Shown one piece after another: positions 55,350 through 64,000 of a stretch of 64,000 nucleotides of DNA. Made by a program: the position numbers and the translations under genes. The notes below the pieces were generated by a model. It was not told where the DNA came from and did no database searches. It saw only the letters and a list, made by a program, of their open reading frames with translations. Position 1 is the stretch's first letter; each line of letters opens with the position of its first letter. This DNA is from Halopseudomonas aestusnigri. Its GTDB lineage: Bacteria; Pseudomonadota; Gammaproteobacteria; Pseudomonadales; Pseudomonadaceae. The stretch spans positions 1 to 64,000 of the forward strand of contig NZ_NBYK01000007.1 in assembly GCF_002197985.1 (NCBI RefSeq). Reading direction: 5' to 3'.

Positions 55350-55940
55350 TCAGAGTGCCAGCGTCAGGCCGCGGGGCATGCTGGCCGCGGCCGCCAGGTT
55401 CGCGATGACCAGCATGTCGAACAGCCGAATGGCGATAAAGGCAAAGATCGGTGACAGGTCCAGCCCGCCCAGTGCCGGCAGGATCTTGCGGATCGGTGCC
55501 AGCAGCGGCTCACACAACTGGTTGATCAGCGTTACCGCCGGGTTGTAGCTGCCCTGGGCGACCCACGACAGGATTACACTGATGATCAGCGCGAAGAAGA
55601 AGATCTTGGCGAACAGCGCGAGGATGCCAATGGCTGACCAGGCGACCAGCAGGATAATGTTCGGCAGCGCGTAGCCCATCAACTTGATGATCAGCACCAT
55701 CAGCACCAGCTGGATTGCCAGCGCCAGGACCAGCGAGGCGAAGTCCAGCCCGCCGTAACCGGGAATAATCCGGCGCAGCGGCATCAGCAGCGGCTTGGTG
55801 GCACGGACGATGAACTGCGAGATCGGGTTATAGAAGTGGGCGCGGACCAGCTGCAGCAGAAAGCGCAGCAGTACTACCAGCAGGTAGAGATTGCCGAGGG
55901 TTTGCAGCAGGTAAATGGCGGCCGTATTCAGGCTGTTCAT
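55350..55940 (-). CDS. yggT: YggT family membrane protein
   Basis: A protein of 196 residues with two YGGT repeats, each with two hydrophobic hairpins (LLVVLLRFLLQLVRAHF and FFFALIISVILSWVAQ) followed by LxxPxxR-type segments (PLLMPLRRIIPG and EPLLAPIRKILPA). Function not established. The ATG at 55940 is used; a TTG two codons upstream is in frame. It is cotranscribed with proC. Confidence 0.93.
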   Translation of the reverse strand: MNSLNTAAIYLLQTLGNLYLLVVLLRFLLQLVRAHFYNPISQFIVRATKPLLMPLRRIIPGYGGLDFASLVLALAIQLVLMVLIIKLMGYALPNIILLVAWSAIGILALFAKIFFFALIISVILSWVAQGSYNPAVTLINQLCEPLLAPIRKILPALGGLDLSPIFAFIAIRLFDMLVIANLAAAASMPRGLTLAL

Positions 55941-55953
55941 GGGCAATCAATCC

Positions 55954-56772
55954 TCAGGCAAGCTCGCGGGACATTTCGGCTGCGCGGTCGGCACAGGCCT
56001 GCATGGCGTCGTCGACCATCTTCGGCAACCCCTGGCTGCGGAAGGTTTCGATGGCGCGTTCGGTGGTGCCGTTGGGTGAGCAGACGCGACGGCGCAGCTC
56101 GGCAACGTCGACGTCGCTGTGCACCGCCATGTCGGCGGCACCCAGGCCGGTGAACAGGGCCAGACGTTCGGCGGTGTCGCGCGGCAGGCCAAGTTTTTCG
56201 CCGGCGTCGATCATCGCTTCCATCAGGTAGAAGAAGTAGGCCGGGCCACTGCCGGAGACCGCGGTGACGGCGTCGATCAGCTTTTCCTCATCCAGCCAGA
56301 CACTGATGCCGACCGCGTTGAGGATGCCTTCGGCCTGCTCACGCTGCTCGTCGCTGACGGCGGCGTTGGCATACAGGCCGCTGACGCCCTGGCCGCGCAG
56401 CGACGGCGTATTGGGCATGCAGCGCACGATGGCGGTACCGGCGCCGAGCCAGTTTTCCAGACTCTGGCAGGTGATGCCTGCAGCGATGGAAATGATCAGC
56501 TGGCCGGGCTTGCGGCTGCGCGGCAGAGCGCGGCAGACGTCCTGCATGACCTGCGGCTTGACCGCCAGCAGCAGGATGTCGCACTCGGCGGCCAGAATGG
56601 CGTTGTCGGTCGCGGTGCGGATATGAAACTGGCGCTCCAGGGCGGCGCATTGCTCGGCCTTGGTGTCGCTGGCAATCAGATTGGCCGGCTTGACGTTTTT
56701 CTGCAGCATGCCGCCGATCAGGCTGGTGGCCATGTTGCCGGCGCCGATGAATCCTATTACGGGTGCAGTCAT
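55954..56772 (-). CDS. proC: Pyrroline-5-carboxylate reductase
   Basis: The last step of proline synthesis, NAD(P)H dependent. The 272-residue protein has the Rossmann motif GFIGAGNMATSLIGGML, VKPQVM, CMPNTPSLRGQG and the VSGSGPAYFFYLMEAM substrate segment. The ATG at 56772 is preferred over one seven codons upstream. Confidence 0.96.
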   Translation of the reverse strand: MTAPVIGFIGAGNMATSLIGGMLQKNVKPANLIASDTKAEQCAALERQFHIRTATDNAILAAECDILLLAVKPQVMQDVCRALPRSRKPGQLIISIAAGITCQSLENWLGAGTAIVRCMPNTPSLRGQGVSGLYANAAVSDEQREQAEGILNAVGISVWLDEEKLIDAVTAVSGSGPAYFFYLMEAMIDAGEKLGLPRDTAERLALFTGLGAADMAVHSDVDVAELRRRVCSPNGTTERAIETFRSQGLPKMVDDAMQACADRAAEMSRELA

Positions 56773-56796
56773 GTGGGAAACCTCGTTCTGCATGCG

Positions 56797-57483
56797 TTAG
56801 GTGTTGGGGTACTGGCGCTGCCCGAACAGGGCGGTGCCGATACGCACTATGGTGGCGCCTTCCTGGACCGCTTCGGTCAGGTCATCGCTCATGCCCATCG
56901 ACAGGGTGTCCAGGTCCAGCGGCAGGCTTTGTGCAGCCTGGCGCAGCGCAGCCAGTGGCGCGCGGCGGGCTTCGCTGGTCTCGGCCGGGGCCGGAATGGC
57001 CATCAGCCCACGCAGCCGAATGCGCGGCAGCGCCGCGACCGCAGCAGCCAGCTCAGGCAGTTCGGCCAGCGATACGCCGGATTTGCTGTCTTCGGCGCTG
57101 ATATTTACCTGCAGGCAGACATTCAGCGGCGGCAGATGTTCCGGGCGCTGGTCAGAGAGGCGCTGGGCGATTTTCAGGCGATCGACGCTGTGTACCCAGT
57201 CGAAGTGCTCGGCGATGGGACGCGTCTTGTTCGATTGAATGGGGCCGATGAAGTGCCAGCGCAAGGGCAGATCACTCAGCTCGGCCATCTTGTCGAGGGC
57301 TTCCTGCAGGTAGTTTTCGCCGATATCCTGCAGCCCGGCGGCCCAGGCGTCGCGAATGGCGCTGGCGGGTCGGGTCTTGCTGACGGCCAGCAGGGTGATC
57401 GCTTCCGGAGGCCGTCCGGCCGCCTCTGCAGCCCGCCGGATGCGCTCACGAACGTTTGCAATATTCTCTGCTATCGTGGACAT
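56797..57483 (-). CDS. yggS: PLP homeostasis protein YggS/ProSC
   Basis: A 228-residue PLP-binding protein of the YBL036C family that buffers pyridoxal phosphate. The Schiff-base lysine is K36 in LLAVSKTRPA; HFIGPIQSNK and GMSDDLTEAVQEGATIVRIGTALFG are typical. It is the first gene of yggS-proC-yggT-yggU and divergent from pilT. Confidence 0.95.
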   Translation of the reverse strand: MSTIAENIANVRERIRRAAEAAGRPPEAITLLAVSKTRPASAIRDAWAAGLQDIGENYLQEALDKMAELSDLPLRWHFIGPIQSNKTRPIAEHFDWVHSVDRLKIAQRLSDQRPEHLPPLNVCLQVNISAEDSKSGVSLAELPELAAAVAALPRIRLRGLMAIPAPAETSEARRAPLAALRQAAQSLPLDLDTLSMGMSDDLTEAVQEGATIVRIGTALFGQRQYPNT

Positions 57484-57560
57484 TACGGACGTTAATACCT
57501 TGCCAATGGAATAGACACTGCGGGCATTCTACATGCATGCAGGTTGTTATGGGGAACCCT

Positions 57561-58595
57561 ATGGATATTACCGAGCTGTTAGCCTTCAGCGCTAAACAGG
57601 GCGCGTCGGACTTGCACCTGTCGGCAGGATTGCCGCCCATGATCCGTGTTGATGGCGACGTGCGCCGGATCAACGTACCGGCGATGGAGCACAAGCAGGT
57701 TCATGCGCTGATCTACGACATCATGAACGACAAGCAGCGCAAGGACTACGAGGAGTTCCTGGAGACCGACTTCTCCTTCGAGGTTCCCGGCGTAGCCCGG
57801 TTCCGGGTTAACGCGTTCAACCAGAATCGTGGCGCAGGCGCGGTGTTCCGGACCATTCCTTCCAAGGTGCTGACCATGGAAGACCTGGGCATGGGCGATG
57901 TGTTCAAGAAGATTTCCGATGTGCCGCGCGGGTTGGTGCTGGTGACCGGGCCAACCGGCTCGGGCAAGTCCACCAGTCTGGCGGCCATGCTCGACTACAT
58001 CAATTGCAACAAATACCAGCACATCCTGACCATTGAGGACCCGATCGAATTCGTTCACGAGTCGAAGAAGTGTCTGGTCAACCAGCGTGAAGTGCACCGT
58101 GACACGCTTGGCTTTGCCGAAGCATTGCGCTCGGCACTGCGGGAAGACCCGGATATCATTCTGGTCGGCGAGATGCGCGACCTGGAAACCATTCGCCTGG
58201 CGCTGACTGCGGCAGAAACCGGTCACCTGGTGTTCGGCACCCTGCATACCACCTCGGCGGCCAAGACCATCGACCGTATCGTCGACGTGTTCCCCGGTGA
58301 GGAAAAGGCCATGGTGCGCTCGATGCTGTCCGAGTCACTGCAGGCTGTAATCTCCCAGACGCTGCTGAAGAAGATCGGCGGCGGCCGGGTCGCCGCGCAC
58401 GAAATCATGATCGGCACACCGGCGATCCGGAACCTGATCCGTGAAGACAAGATTGCGCAGATGTACTCGGCGATCCAGACCGGCGGTAACCTCGGCATGC
58501 AGACCCTGGACATGTGTCTGAAGTCGCTGGTCGCCAAGGGCCTGGTCAGCAAGGAAAGCGCTCGTGAGAAAGCCAAGGTCGCCGACGGATTCTGA
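57561..58595 (+). CDS. pilT: Type IV pilus retraction ATPase PilT
   Basis: A hexameric ATPase that retracts type IV pili and drives twitching. The 344-residue protein has Walker A GPTGSGKS (130-137), the Asp and His boxes, and the AIRNLIRE motif near residue 288 required for retraction. The ATG at 57561 is preferred to longer upstream extensions. PilU follows after 61 bp. Confidence 0.97.
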   Translation: MDITELLAFSAKQGASDLHLSAGLPPMIRVDGDVRRINVPAMEHKQVHALIYDIMNDKQRKDYEEFLETDFSFEVPGVARFRVNAFNQNRGAGAVFRTIPSKVLTMEDLGMGDVFKKISDVPRGLVLVTGPTGSGKSTSLAAMLDYINCNKYQHILTIEDPIEFVHESKKCLVNQREVHRDTLGFAEALRSALREDPDIILVGEMRDLETIRLALTAAETGHLVFGTLHTTSAAKTIDRIVDVFPGEEKAMVRSMLSESLQAVISQTLLKKIGGGRVAAHEIMIGTPAIRNLIREDKIAQMYSAIQTGGNLGMQTLDMCLKSLVAKGLVSKESAREKAKVADGF

Positions 58596-58656
58596 GTTCA
58601 ACAAATAGTGCCGGCGGCGGTGTGCCTGCCGCCCTGAAGGAAAGTAGAGGCAACGC

Positions 58657-59811
58657 ATGGAGTTCGAGAAGCTGTTGCGGTTGATGGTCGAGAAGGGTGC
58701 GTCCGACCTGTTCATTACCGCCGGTGTACCACCGAGCATGAAGGTGAATGGCAAGATCCTGCCGGTTACCAAAACCCCGCTGTCGCCGGAGCAAACCCGC
58801 GAAACCGTGCTGGGCGTTATGACCGAAGCGCAGCGTCGCGAGTTCGCCGAGAAGCGCGAATGCAACTTCGCCATCAGTGCGCGCGGCATTGGCCGGTTCC
58901 GGGTCAGCTCGTTCTATCAGCGTAATCTGGTGGGCATGGTGTTGCGCCGTATCGAGGTCAACATCCCGACCATGGAAGAGCTGCGGCTGCCGGACGTGCT
59001 GAAACAGCTGGCCATGACCAAGCGCGGGTTGGTGATGTTCGTGGGTGCCACCGGTACCGGCAAGTCGACCTCGCTGGCCTCAATGATCGGCTACCGCAAC
59101 AAGCACTCCAGCGGGCACATCATCTCCATCGAAGATCCGATCGAATTCATTCACCAGCATCAGAACTGCATTGTTACCCAGCGCGAGGTCGGTATTGATA
59201 CCGACTCGTTCGAGGTGGCGCTGAAGAACACCTTGCGTCAGGCGCCGGACGTGATTCTGATCGGTGAGGTGCGGACCAAGGAAACCATGGACCACGCGGT
59301 GGCCTTTGCCGAAACCGGGCACCTGTGTCTGGCTACCCTGCACGCCAACAACGCCAACCAGGCGCTGGACCGCATCATTCACTTCTTCCCGACCGAGATG
59401 CATCAGCAGGTCTGGATGGACCTGTCACTGAATCTCAAGGCGATTGTTGCCCAGCAGCTGATTCCCACGCCCGATGGCAAGGGGCGCCGGGCAGCCATTG
59501 AAGTGCTGCTTAATACGCCGCTGGTCGCCGACTTGATTCGCAAGGGTGAGGTGCACGAGCTCAAGCCGTTAATGGCGCGTTCCAATGAGTTGGGCATGCA
59601 GACCTTCGATCAGGCGCTCTACAAACTCTACAGTGCCGGCGAAATCACCTACGAAGATGCCCTTTTGCACGCCGATTCGGCCAACGACCTGCGCCTGATG
59701 ATCAAACTGGGCTCTGAAACCGACGGTCAACATTTGATGCACGACCAGCAGAGCCACGGCCTGTCGCTGGAAGAAGAGGAAGAAGTCGCCTCGCGCACGC
59801 GGCGGTTCTGA
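58657..59811 (+). CDS. pilU: PilT-like ATPase PilU
   Basis: The PilT-dependent retraction ATPase. The 384-residue protein has Walker A GATGTGKSTS near residue 130 and ISIEDPIEFIHQHQ in the Asp-box region, with a longer, acidic C-terminus (SLEEEEEVASRT). It ends 19 bp from the siaD stop, tail to tail. Confidence 0.96.
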   Translation: MEFEKLLRLMVEKGASDLFITAGVPPSMKVNGKILPVTKTPLSPEQTRETVLGVMTEAQRREFAEKRECNFAISARGIGRFRVSSFYQRNLVGMVLRRIEVNIPTMEELRLPDVLKQLAMTKRGLVMFVGATGTGKSTSLASMIGYRNKHSSGHIISIEDPIEFIHQHQNCIVTQREVGIDTDSFEVALKNTLRQAPDVILIGEVRTKETMDHAVAFAETGHLCLATLHANNANQALDRIIHFFPTEMHQQVWMDLSLNLKAIVAQQLIPTPDGKGRRAAIEVLLNTPLVADLIRKGEVHELKPLMARSNELGMQTFDQALYKLYSAGEITYEDALLHADSANDLRLMIKLGSETDGQHLMHDQQSHGLSLEEEEEVASRTRRF

Positions 59812-59817
59812 GTTGCT

Positions 59818-59843
59818 GACGGTCGGCTGACTAGCCGGCCGTC
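59818..59843. terminator. Hairpin between pilU and siaD
   Basis: GACGGTCGGCT / AGCCGGCCGTC with a 4-nt loop and one wobble pair, just after the pilU stop and overlapping the siaD stop. No T-run follows, so terminator function is tentative. Confidence 0.5.
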
Positions 59844-60625
59844 GCGGTATGCAGCTGGTTGCGCCCGCCGCGCTTGGCCTCCAGCAAGGCGTGATCGGCC
59901 TGGCTGATGGTGTCGGAATAGCTGTTATTCGGGCTGTGCTGCGCGATACCGATACTGACTGTCATGCCAACCGACTCGTCCTGCACCCGGATGGTCAGGC
60001 GCTCGACAGCGGACCTTACCCGCTCCATCACCAGGGTCGCCTCGGCGGTACCGGTTTCCGGCAGCAGAATCAGGAACTCTTCTCCCCCCCAGCGACCGCA
60101 CAGGTCGCTGTCCCGAATTTCGGCATCCAGCACCCGCGCCAGCTCAATCAGAGCGCCGTCGCCAACTTCGTGGCCATAACGATCATTGATGTTCTTGAAG
60201 TGGTCGACATCCAGCATGGCAATGCTGAACGGGCGCTGATAGCGGATGAAGCGCTCGGCTTCCTTCTTCAGGCGGTCTACCAGCAGGCGGCGATTACCCA
60301 GGCCGGTCAGTGCGTCGTGGGTGGAGGCTTCGCGCAGCGCCTCGTTCAGGTCGCGCATCATGTTCTGATAGCGGTCCGAGATGCGGGCCACCTTCTCCAG
60401 CTGACGCAATTGCTTGTTAAGGCGCTCGGTCAGCGACTGCTCGCGCTGCCGGGCCATGCTCTGGAATCCGTCGGAGATGTGACTGATGCGGTCGATTCGA
60501 CGGGCCAGATCCTGATGGGCCGACCACAGCTCGTTCAGCGGCGCATACAGAGGACTCTGCTGGAGCTCGGTTTGCTCCAGTAGCCGTGGAATCTGCGCTT
60601 CGAGGTCCTCTTTGTTTCCTTTCAT
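59831..60625 (-). CDS. siaD: Diguanylate cyclase SiaD
   Basis: Makes c-di-GMP when activated by SiaC, promoting aggregation. The 264-residue soluble protein has a helical N-terminal region (about 20-95, coiled-coil-like) and a GGDEF domain with DVDHFKNINDRYGHEVGD and GGEEF. An RDSD inhibitory site lies five residues before GGEEF. The ATG at 60625 is preferred to a longer extension through siaC. Last gene of siaABCD, 7 bp after siaC. Confidence 0.92.
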   Translation of the reverse strand: MKGNKEDLEAQIPRLLEQTELQQSPLYAPLNELWSAHQDLARRIDRISHISDGFQSMARQREQSLTERLNKQLRQLEKVARISDRYQNMMRDLNEALREASTHDALTGLGNRRLLVDRLKKEAERFIRYQRPFSIAMLDVDHFKNINDRYGHEVGDGALIELARVLDAEIRDSDLCGRWGGEEFLILLPETGTAEATLVMERVRSAVERLTIRVQDESVGMTVSIGIAQHSPNNSYSDTISQADHALLEAKRGGRNQLHTATAG

Positions 60626-60632
60626 GGCGTGC

Positions 60633-61010
60633 TCAGGGGTGACTGATGATGTTGAAGTTGAAGGTACAGTCTTCCTTGAATTCTTCTGCCAGCTCGGCGA
60701 CGCGCTCGTTCTGAGGGTCGTAGTACCAGTTGACCGCAACTTGCTTGCCGTCCTGATGGGCGGCTTCCAGCAGGTCGAAAACGTCCATCATGGCCTTCAC
60801 GCTGCTGGTGTTCAGGTACAGCAGACGCAGCTCAAGGCTCAGTGGAGCGCCTGCCTGATCGAGATAGGACTCGATCCAGTCGAACACCTGCTGAAACAGG
60901 TCAAAGGAATTTTCCGGATAGGAGTCGCCGGCCATATGCAGTTGGCCGGCGTTCCAGTCGCTGCGTACTTCCGGTGTAGATTGCGAGCTGGGGATGCTGA
61001 AATCGTTCAT
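60633..61010 (-). CDS. siaC: SiaC, phosphorylation-regulated partner of SiaD (DUF1987)
   Basis: A 125-residue protein. The regulatory threonine T68 sits in LLYLNTSSVKAMMD, at the same residue number as in P. aeruginosa SiaC. Unphosphorylated SiaC binds and activates SiaD; SiaB phosphorylates T68 and SiaA removes the phosphate. Confidence 0.93.
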   Translation of the reverse strand: MNDFSIPSSQSTPEVRSDWNAGQLHMAGDSYPENSFDLFQQVFDWIESYLDQAGAPLSLELRLLYLNTSSVKAMMDVFDLLEAAHQDGKQVAVNWYYDPQNERVAELAEEFKEDCTFNFNIISHP

Positions 61011-61032
61011 AGGTGCTTGGCTCTTGGTTCGG

Positions 61033-61575
61033 TCAGATCACGGCGCGCAGGCTGAAAAAGCTGCGACCGTTGGCGACGGGCTGCAGCGAGGCCTGCAGCG
61101 GGGCACTGGATTTGCGGGCAATGTCAATCAGGCCCAGGCCCGCGCCGGAGGGGCGCTCGGCGTCGCGTGGGCGACGCAGCTGCTCCTTGTAGGCTGCCTT
61201 CAGGCCGGCCTTGTCCAGCTCTGCCAGCCGGGCAATCGAACTGACCAGATTTTCCCCGTCGGCGCTTTCGATCAGGTTGCCTGCCGACACGATATACCGT
61301 CCGCCCTCATCCCGTGATACGACCACGGTGGCGCCAGCCTCCTGCTCGTTCCAGCCCTTGGCCCGGGTGTAATGGCTGATATTCTGGGTCATTTCGATGT
61401 AGACGGCAAAAACATCCATGGCAGCGGAAGTCGGTGCGCTATCGGCGGCCAGATAGTTACGCAATGCGTTGCCGATCTCTTCGATCAGGCTGCGCGAGAT
61501 GGGGCCGTTGAAGCACAGCAGGATCTGCTGGCTGTTGAATTGTTCGCGCATCGCGAACAGGTCGATATGGTCCAT
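61033..61575 (-). CDS. siaB: SiaB, SiaC kinase
   Basis: A 180-residue protein of the SiaB kinase family (DUF6272), a GHKL-like ATPase fold with SGAGLGLIDIARKS as the nucleotide-lid segment. It phosphorylates SiaC. The ATG at 61575 is chosen since the family starts there; upstream in-frame codons lie within siaA. Gap to siaC 22 bp. Confidence 0.9.
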   Translation of the reverse strand: MDHIDLFAMREQFNSQQILLCFNGPISRSLIEEIGNALRNYLAADSAPTSAAMDVFAVYIEMTQNISHYTRAKGWNEQEAGATVVVSRDEGGRYIVSAGNLIESADGENLVSSIARLAELDKAGLKAAYKEQLRRPRDAERPSGAGLGLIDIARKSSAPLQASLQPVANGRSFFSLRAVI

Positions 61576-61603
61576 TACAACTCCTGTGCGGTCGGGCGTT
61601 TGC

Positions 61604-63595
61604 TCAGTCAAATCGGAAGCACAGCATGGTGATGTCATCGCGCTGCGGATAGTCGCCCTGATAGGCGGCCAGTGTATCGCTGAAGGCGGCACTTTGCTCG
61701 TTCAGTGGCAGACTGGCATGGCGGCGCAGCATATCGGCGAATCGGCTGTTGCCGAAACCGAACCCGCGCTCGCCGCCGGCCTGGTCAAGGAAGCCATCGG
61801 TGCACAGATAAAAGGTGCGCCCGGGCTGCAATGCAATCTGCTGGTTATGGTAGTCGCCCTGTCGCTTGTCGCCGAGCGCACGGCGCGCTCCCGGCAAGTG
61901 AGAAACCGTACCACCGTCACAGTGATACAGCGCTATCTTCGCACCGGCGAAGGTGACCTGGCGTTGCTCCAGATCAACATAGGCAAGGCCGACGTCCATA
62001 TTGGTGGCAACCGACTTGGTCTCCGGCGAGTCGCTGAGCATGTGCCGGACGATCTGATCGGTACGGCGCAGGATCGCTGCCGGGTCGTGCATGCCGCAAT
62101 CGTTGATGGCCTGGTCCAGCGCTGCGTGCGCCAGCATGGTCATCAGTGCGCCGGGTACGCCGTGACCGGCGCAGTCGACGACACCGAACAGGCAGTGACT
62201 TTGCTCATTGCGGAAGATGTAGAAGTCGCCGCCGACCACGTCCCGCGGGCGCCAGAGCACGGCGTGATGTTCACCGAGCGCATTGACCAGTTCGCGGTTG
62301 GGCAGGATCGAGCGCTGGATCAGGCTGGCGTAATCGATCGAGTCCTCGATCTTCTTGCGTGCCGCATGCATCTGCTGGTTGACCTGCTCCAGATCACAGG
62401 TGCGCTCCTGAACCCGTTGTTCCAGTTCCTGGGTGTGACTGCGGACCTTGGCCGCCATGATGCCGAAAGCGTCGCTCAATTCGCCGATCTCGTCGTCGCG
62501 GCCGGCCGGCATGGCAACGTCGTAGTTGCCTGCAGCCATCGCCTGCGCGCCTCGCTTGAGCTGGCGCAGCGGGCCGAGCAGCAGGCGCTCGATAGCGACC
62601 GCAAAAATCAGCACCAGCAGGATCAGCAGGGCGGCCAGCCCGATCAGCAGCGGTGTCAGCCAGGCGCTGTCGATGACTTCGGCGGTAGTCAGGTCGATGG
62701 CGTTGACTACGTACCAGTTCAGCTCAGGGATATAGGTCAGGGCCAGCAGCTCGGTGGTGCCCTGCAGCTGTACCGGCAGGGTGCGGACTCCGCCCGGGTC
62801 GGTGGCGAGCTCGGCAATGGCCGCGGCAACCGCTGCACGGTCACGTTCGCTGACCAGACTGAGCAGATTGGCGCCGCTGCCCTTGTTGGCGTCGGCACCC
62901 GAGTTGAGGGCGATCAGGCTGCGATCGCTGTGCGCCTGGATGGCACCGTCGGCGTCGATGATCATCGGGGTGACGCCCGGATCATCGCTGGTGATGAAGT
63001 CGCGAATGAAGGTGGACAGATCCAGCCCGGATCCCGCCAGCGCCAGCACGCTGCCGTCGTCATCCTTGACCACCATGTTGAGCCAGACCTTGGTGGTGTC
63101 CAGCTCGGGGTTGGTGTCGACGTTGATGTTGTAGTTATCCGTGTTGCGCAGGGTGCTGAAGAACCAGCTGTCGGCGTCGGATTCGGGATTGAGGATATAG
63201 CGTGGCTCGGTACTGGGGGGCTGGTCGCCGCCGTTGAAGTAGTAACCGAGGTTATCCAGACGGCCGATAAAGTAGGCATGGTCGCGGAAGTCGGCTCGGT
63301 ACAGCTCCGCTTCACGGAAGAACAGATCAGCCTTGGCCGGATCATCCGGATCAAGCAGCCACTGACGGGTCACCGCAGAATTGGCGAAGCGCAACGACAG
63401 CGCCAGCTCGCGGCTGATCGGCGCGCTGATCTTTTCCCGGCTCAGCAGCGTCGCATTGCGCGCATAGGCCTCGCCGAAGTGTTCATGAATGCCGTTGAGT
63501 ACCGACCAGCCGATCAGGCCGGCAGGTACCAGTGCCAGCAGGCAGGCCAGCACCAGGGCCAGCAGTGATTTGCCACGCAAGCCGAATGCGGCCAT
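61604..63595 (-). CDS. siaA: SiaA, membrane PP2C-type phosphatase
   Basis: A protein of 663 residues. Two transmembrane helices (about 8-30 and 310-335) flank a periplasmic dCache-like sensor; a HAMP domain (about 335-390) and coiled coil precede a SpoIIE/PP2C domain (about 450-663) with VGGDFYIF and CAGHGVPGALMT metal-binding motifs. It dephosphorylates SiaC in response to an external signal, so it turns SiaD on. First gene of siaABCD. Confidence 0.93.
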   Translation of the reverse strand: MAAFGLRGKSLLALVLACLLALVPAGLIGWSVLNGIHEHFGEAYARNATLLSREKISAPISRELALSLRFANSAVTRQWLLDPDDPAKADLFFREAELYRADFRDHAYFIGRLDNLGYYFNGGDQPPSTEPRYILNPESDADSWFFSTLRNTDNYNINVDTNPELDTTKVWLNMVVKDDDGSVLALAGSGLDLSTFIRDFITSDDPGVTPMIIDADGAIQAHSDRSLIALNSGADANKGSGANLLSLVSERDRAAVAAAIAELATDPGGVRTLPVQLQGTTELLALTYIPELNWYVVNAIDLTTAEVIDSAWLTPLLIGLAALLILLVLIFAVAIERLLLGPLRQLKRGAQAMAAGNYDVAMPAGRDDEIGELSDAFGIMAAKVRSHTQELEQRVQERTCDLEQVNQQMHAARKKIEDSIDYASLIQRSILPNRELVNALGEHHAVLWRPRDVVGGDFYIFRNEQSHCLFGVVDCAGHGVPGALMTMLAHAALDQAINDCGMHDPAAILRRTDQIVRHMLSDSPETKSVATNMDVGLAYVDLEQRQVTFAGAKIALYHCDGGTVSHLPGARRALGDKRQGDYHNQQIALQPGRTFYLCTDGFLDQAGGERGFGFGNSRFADMLRRHASLPLNEQSAAFSDTLAAYQGDYPQRDDITMLCFRFD

Positions 63596-63656
63596 GCCAG
63601 GGCTCCTTCCAATCGCTTAGTGTTGTGTCATGCGCGGCGTTCGACCGGCTTTCGGG

Positions 63657-64000
63657 TCAATGGGTCTGATATACCAGCTTTCCGCCGTACAGTGTGTGGG
63701 TGACGGCCACCGGCGCACCTTTGCCGATGAACGGGCAGTTGGCCCCGCGGGACAGCCAGTTGCGGCCGATTTCGCAGGCCTGAGCCGGGTCGAACAGGGT
63801 GATGTCGGCAGCGCCACCCAGCGACAGCTGGCCGGCTGACAGTCCGAGCGCAGCGGCCGGTCCGGTGGTGACCCGGGACAGCGCTGCCGGCATTTCCAGC
63901 AGGCCGTCGGCCACCAGCGTCATGGTCAGCGGCAGAAGGATCTCGACGCTGCTGATGCCCGGTGCCGAGGCGGCAAAGGGCACCCGCTTGGCTTCGGCTT
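63657..64000 (-). CDS. Dihydroorotase-like protein PyrX/PyrC' (3' part)
   Basis: The C-terminal 114 residues of a gene that continues past the right edge. FAASAPGISSVEILLPLTMTLV and the segment GGAADITLFDPAQACEIGRNWLSRGANCPFIG match the dihydroorotase fold. In Pseudomonas this position, beside pyrB, is held by a non-catalytic dihydroorotase homologue that scaffolds aspartate transcarbamoylase. Whether active-site residues are retained cannot be judged from this part. Confidence 0.85.
   Translation of the reverse strand, partial: AEAKRVPFAASAPGISSVEILLPLTMTLVADGLLEMPAALSRVTTGPAAALGLSAGQLSLGGAADITLFDPAQACEIGRNWLSRGANCPFIGKGAPVAVTHTLYGGKLVYQTH

Noticed and set aside
61469-63568. A 699-codon plus-strand open frame opposite siaA and siaB
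   Set aside because: Shadow of the sia operon, which is supported by motifs in all four genes.

Overview
The window is a gene-dense chromosomal segment of a gamma-proteobacterium of the family Pseudomonadaceae. The gene order mutM, Na/Pi carrier, ggt-fdx-coaD, laoABC/laoR, yheT-rsmD-M16 pair, ftsYEX-rpoH, mtgA, thiSG-trmB, hemW-rdgB-metWX, yggU-yggT-proC-yggS, pilTU and pyrX follows a block I know from Pseudomonas aeruginosa (around PA0357-PA0401). Base composition looks moderately GC-rich, so a lineage such as Halopseudomonas is possible, but that is inference. I see no rRNA, tRNA, CRISPR array, prophage or insertion sequence.

Positions 1-13.6 kb hold a catabolic beta-oxidation locus. A minus-strand operon encodes two acyl-CoA dehydrogenases resembling PimD and PimC and a fused enoyl-CoA hydratase/3-hydroxyacyl-CoA dehydrogenase resembling PimF, with etfB (electron transfer flavoprotein) at the left edge. 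It is followed by an IclR-type regulator, an acyl-CoA ligase with a coupled crotonase, a thioesterase, and a thiolase/3-hydroxyacyl-CoA dehydrogenase operon. Four copies of a TTTCGC-N3-GCGAAA palindrome lie at the three catabolic promoters and fit one regulon under the IclR protein.

Positions 13.6-32.5 kb hold a PaaI-type thioesterase coupled to an uncharacterised membrane protein, mutM, a Na/phosphate carrier, a second-type EF-G, gamma-glutamyltransferase, a ferredoxin, coaD, the long-chain alcohol oxidation system laoABC with divergent laoR and an operator inside its promoter, a YheT-like hydrolase, rsmD, and an inactive/active pair of M16 peptidases.

Positions 32.7-40.6 kb are housekeeping: ftsY-ftsE-ftsX, rpoH with a clear promoter, mtgA, thiS-thiG and trmB. 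Positions 40.6-50.5 kb are more accessory: a 5TMR-GGDEF-EAL protein, a UbiA-type prenyltransferase, a phosphate-binding/OmpA fusion with a possible Pho box, an active-looking diguanylate cyclase, an enoyl-CoA hydratase behind a long inverted repeat, a glyoxalase I, a DUF922 protein, a thioesterase and an iron-type alcohol dehydrogenase.

Positions 50.9-64 kb hold hemW-rdgB-DUF4426-metW-metX, yggU-yggT-proC-yggS, divergent pilT-pilU, then a complete siaABCD c-di-GMP/aggregation operon between pilU and pyrX.

The most unusual content is outside the genes. One family consists of facing arrays of a 7-bp unit (AAGCYGC), at four sites, one of which forms the start of hemW. A second family consists of double hairpins (GGTCGAGC... 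and GGCCGAGTT...), at three sites and tandemly duplicated at one. There is also a perfect 42-bp palindrome and a nested double-hairpin element between 47.47 and 47.59 kb.
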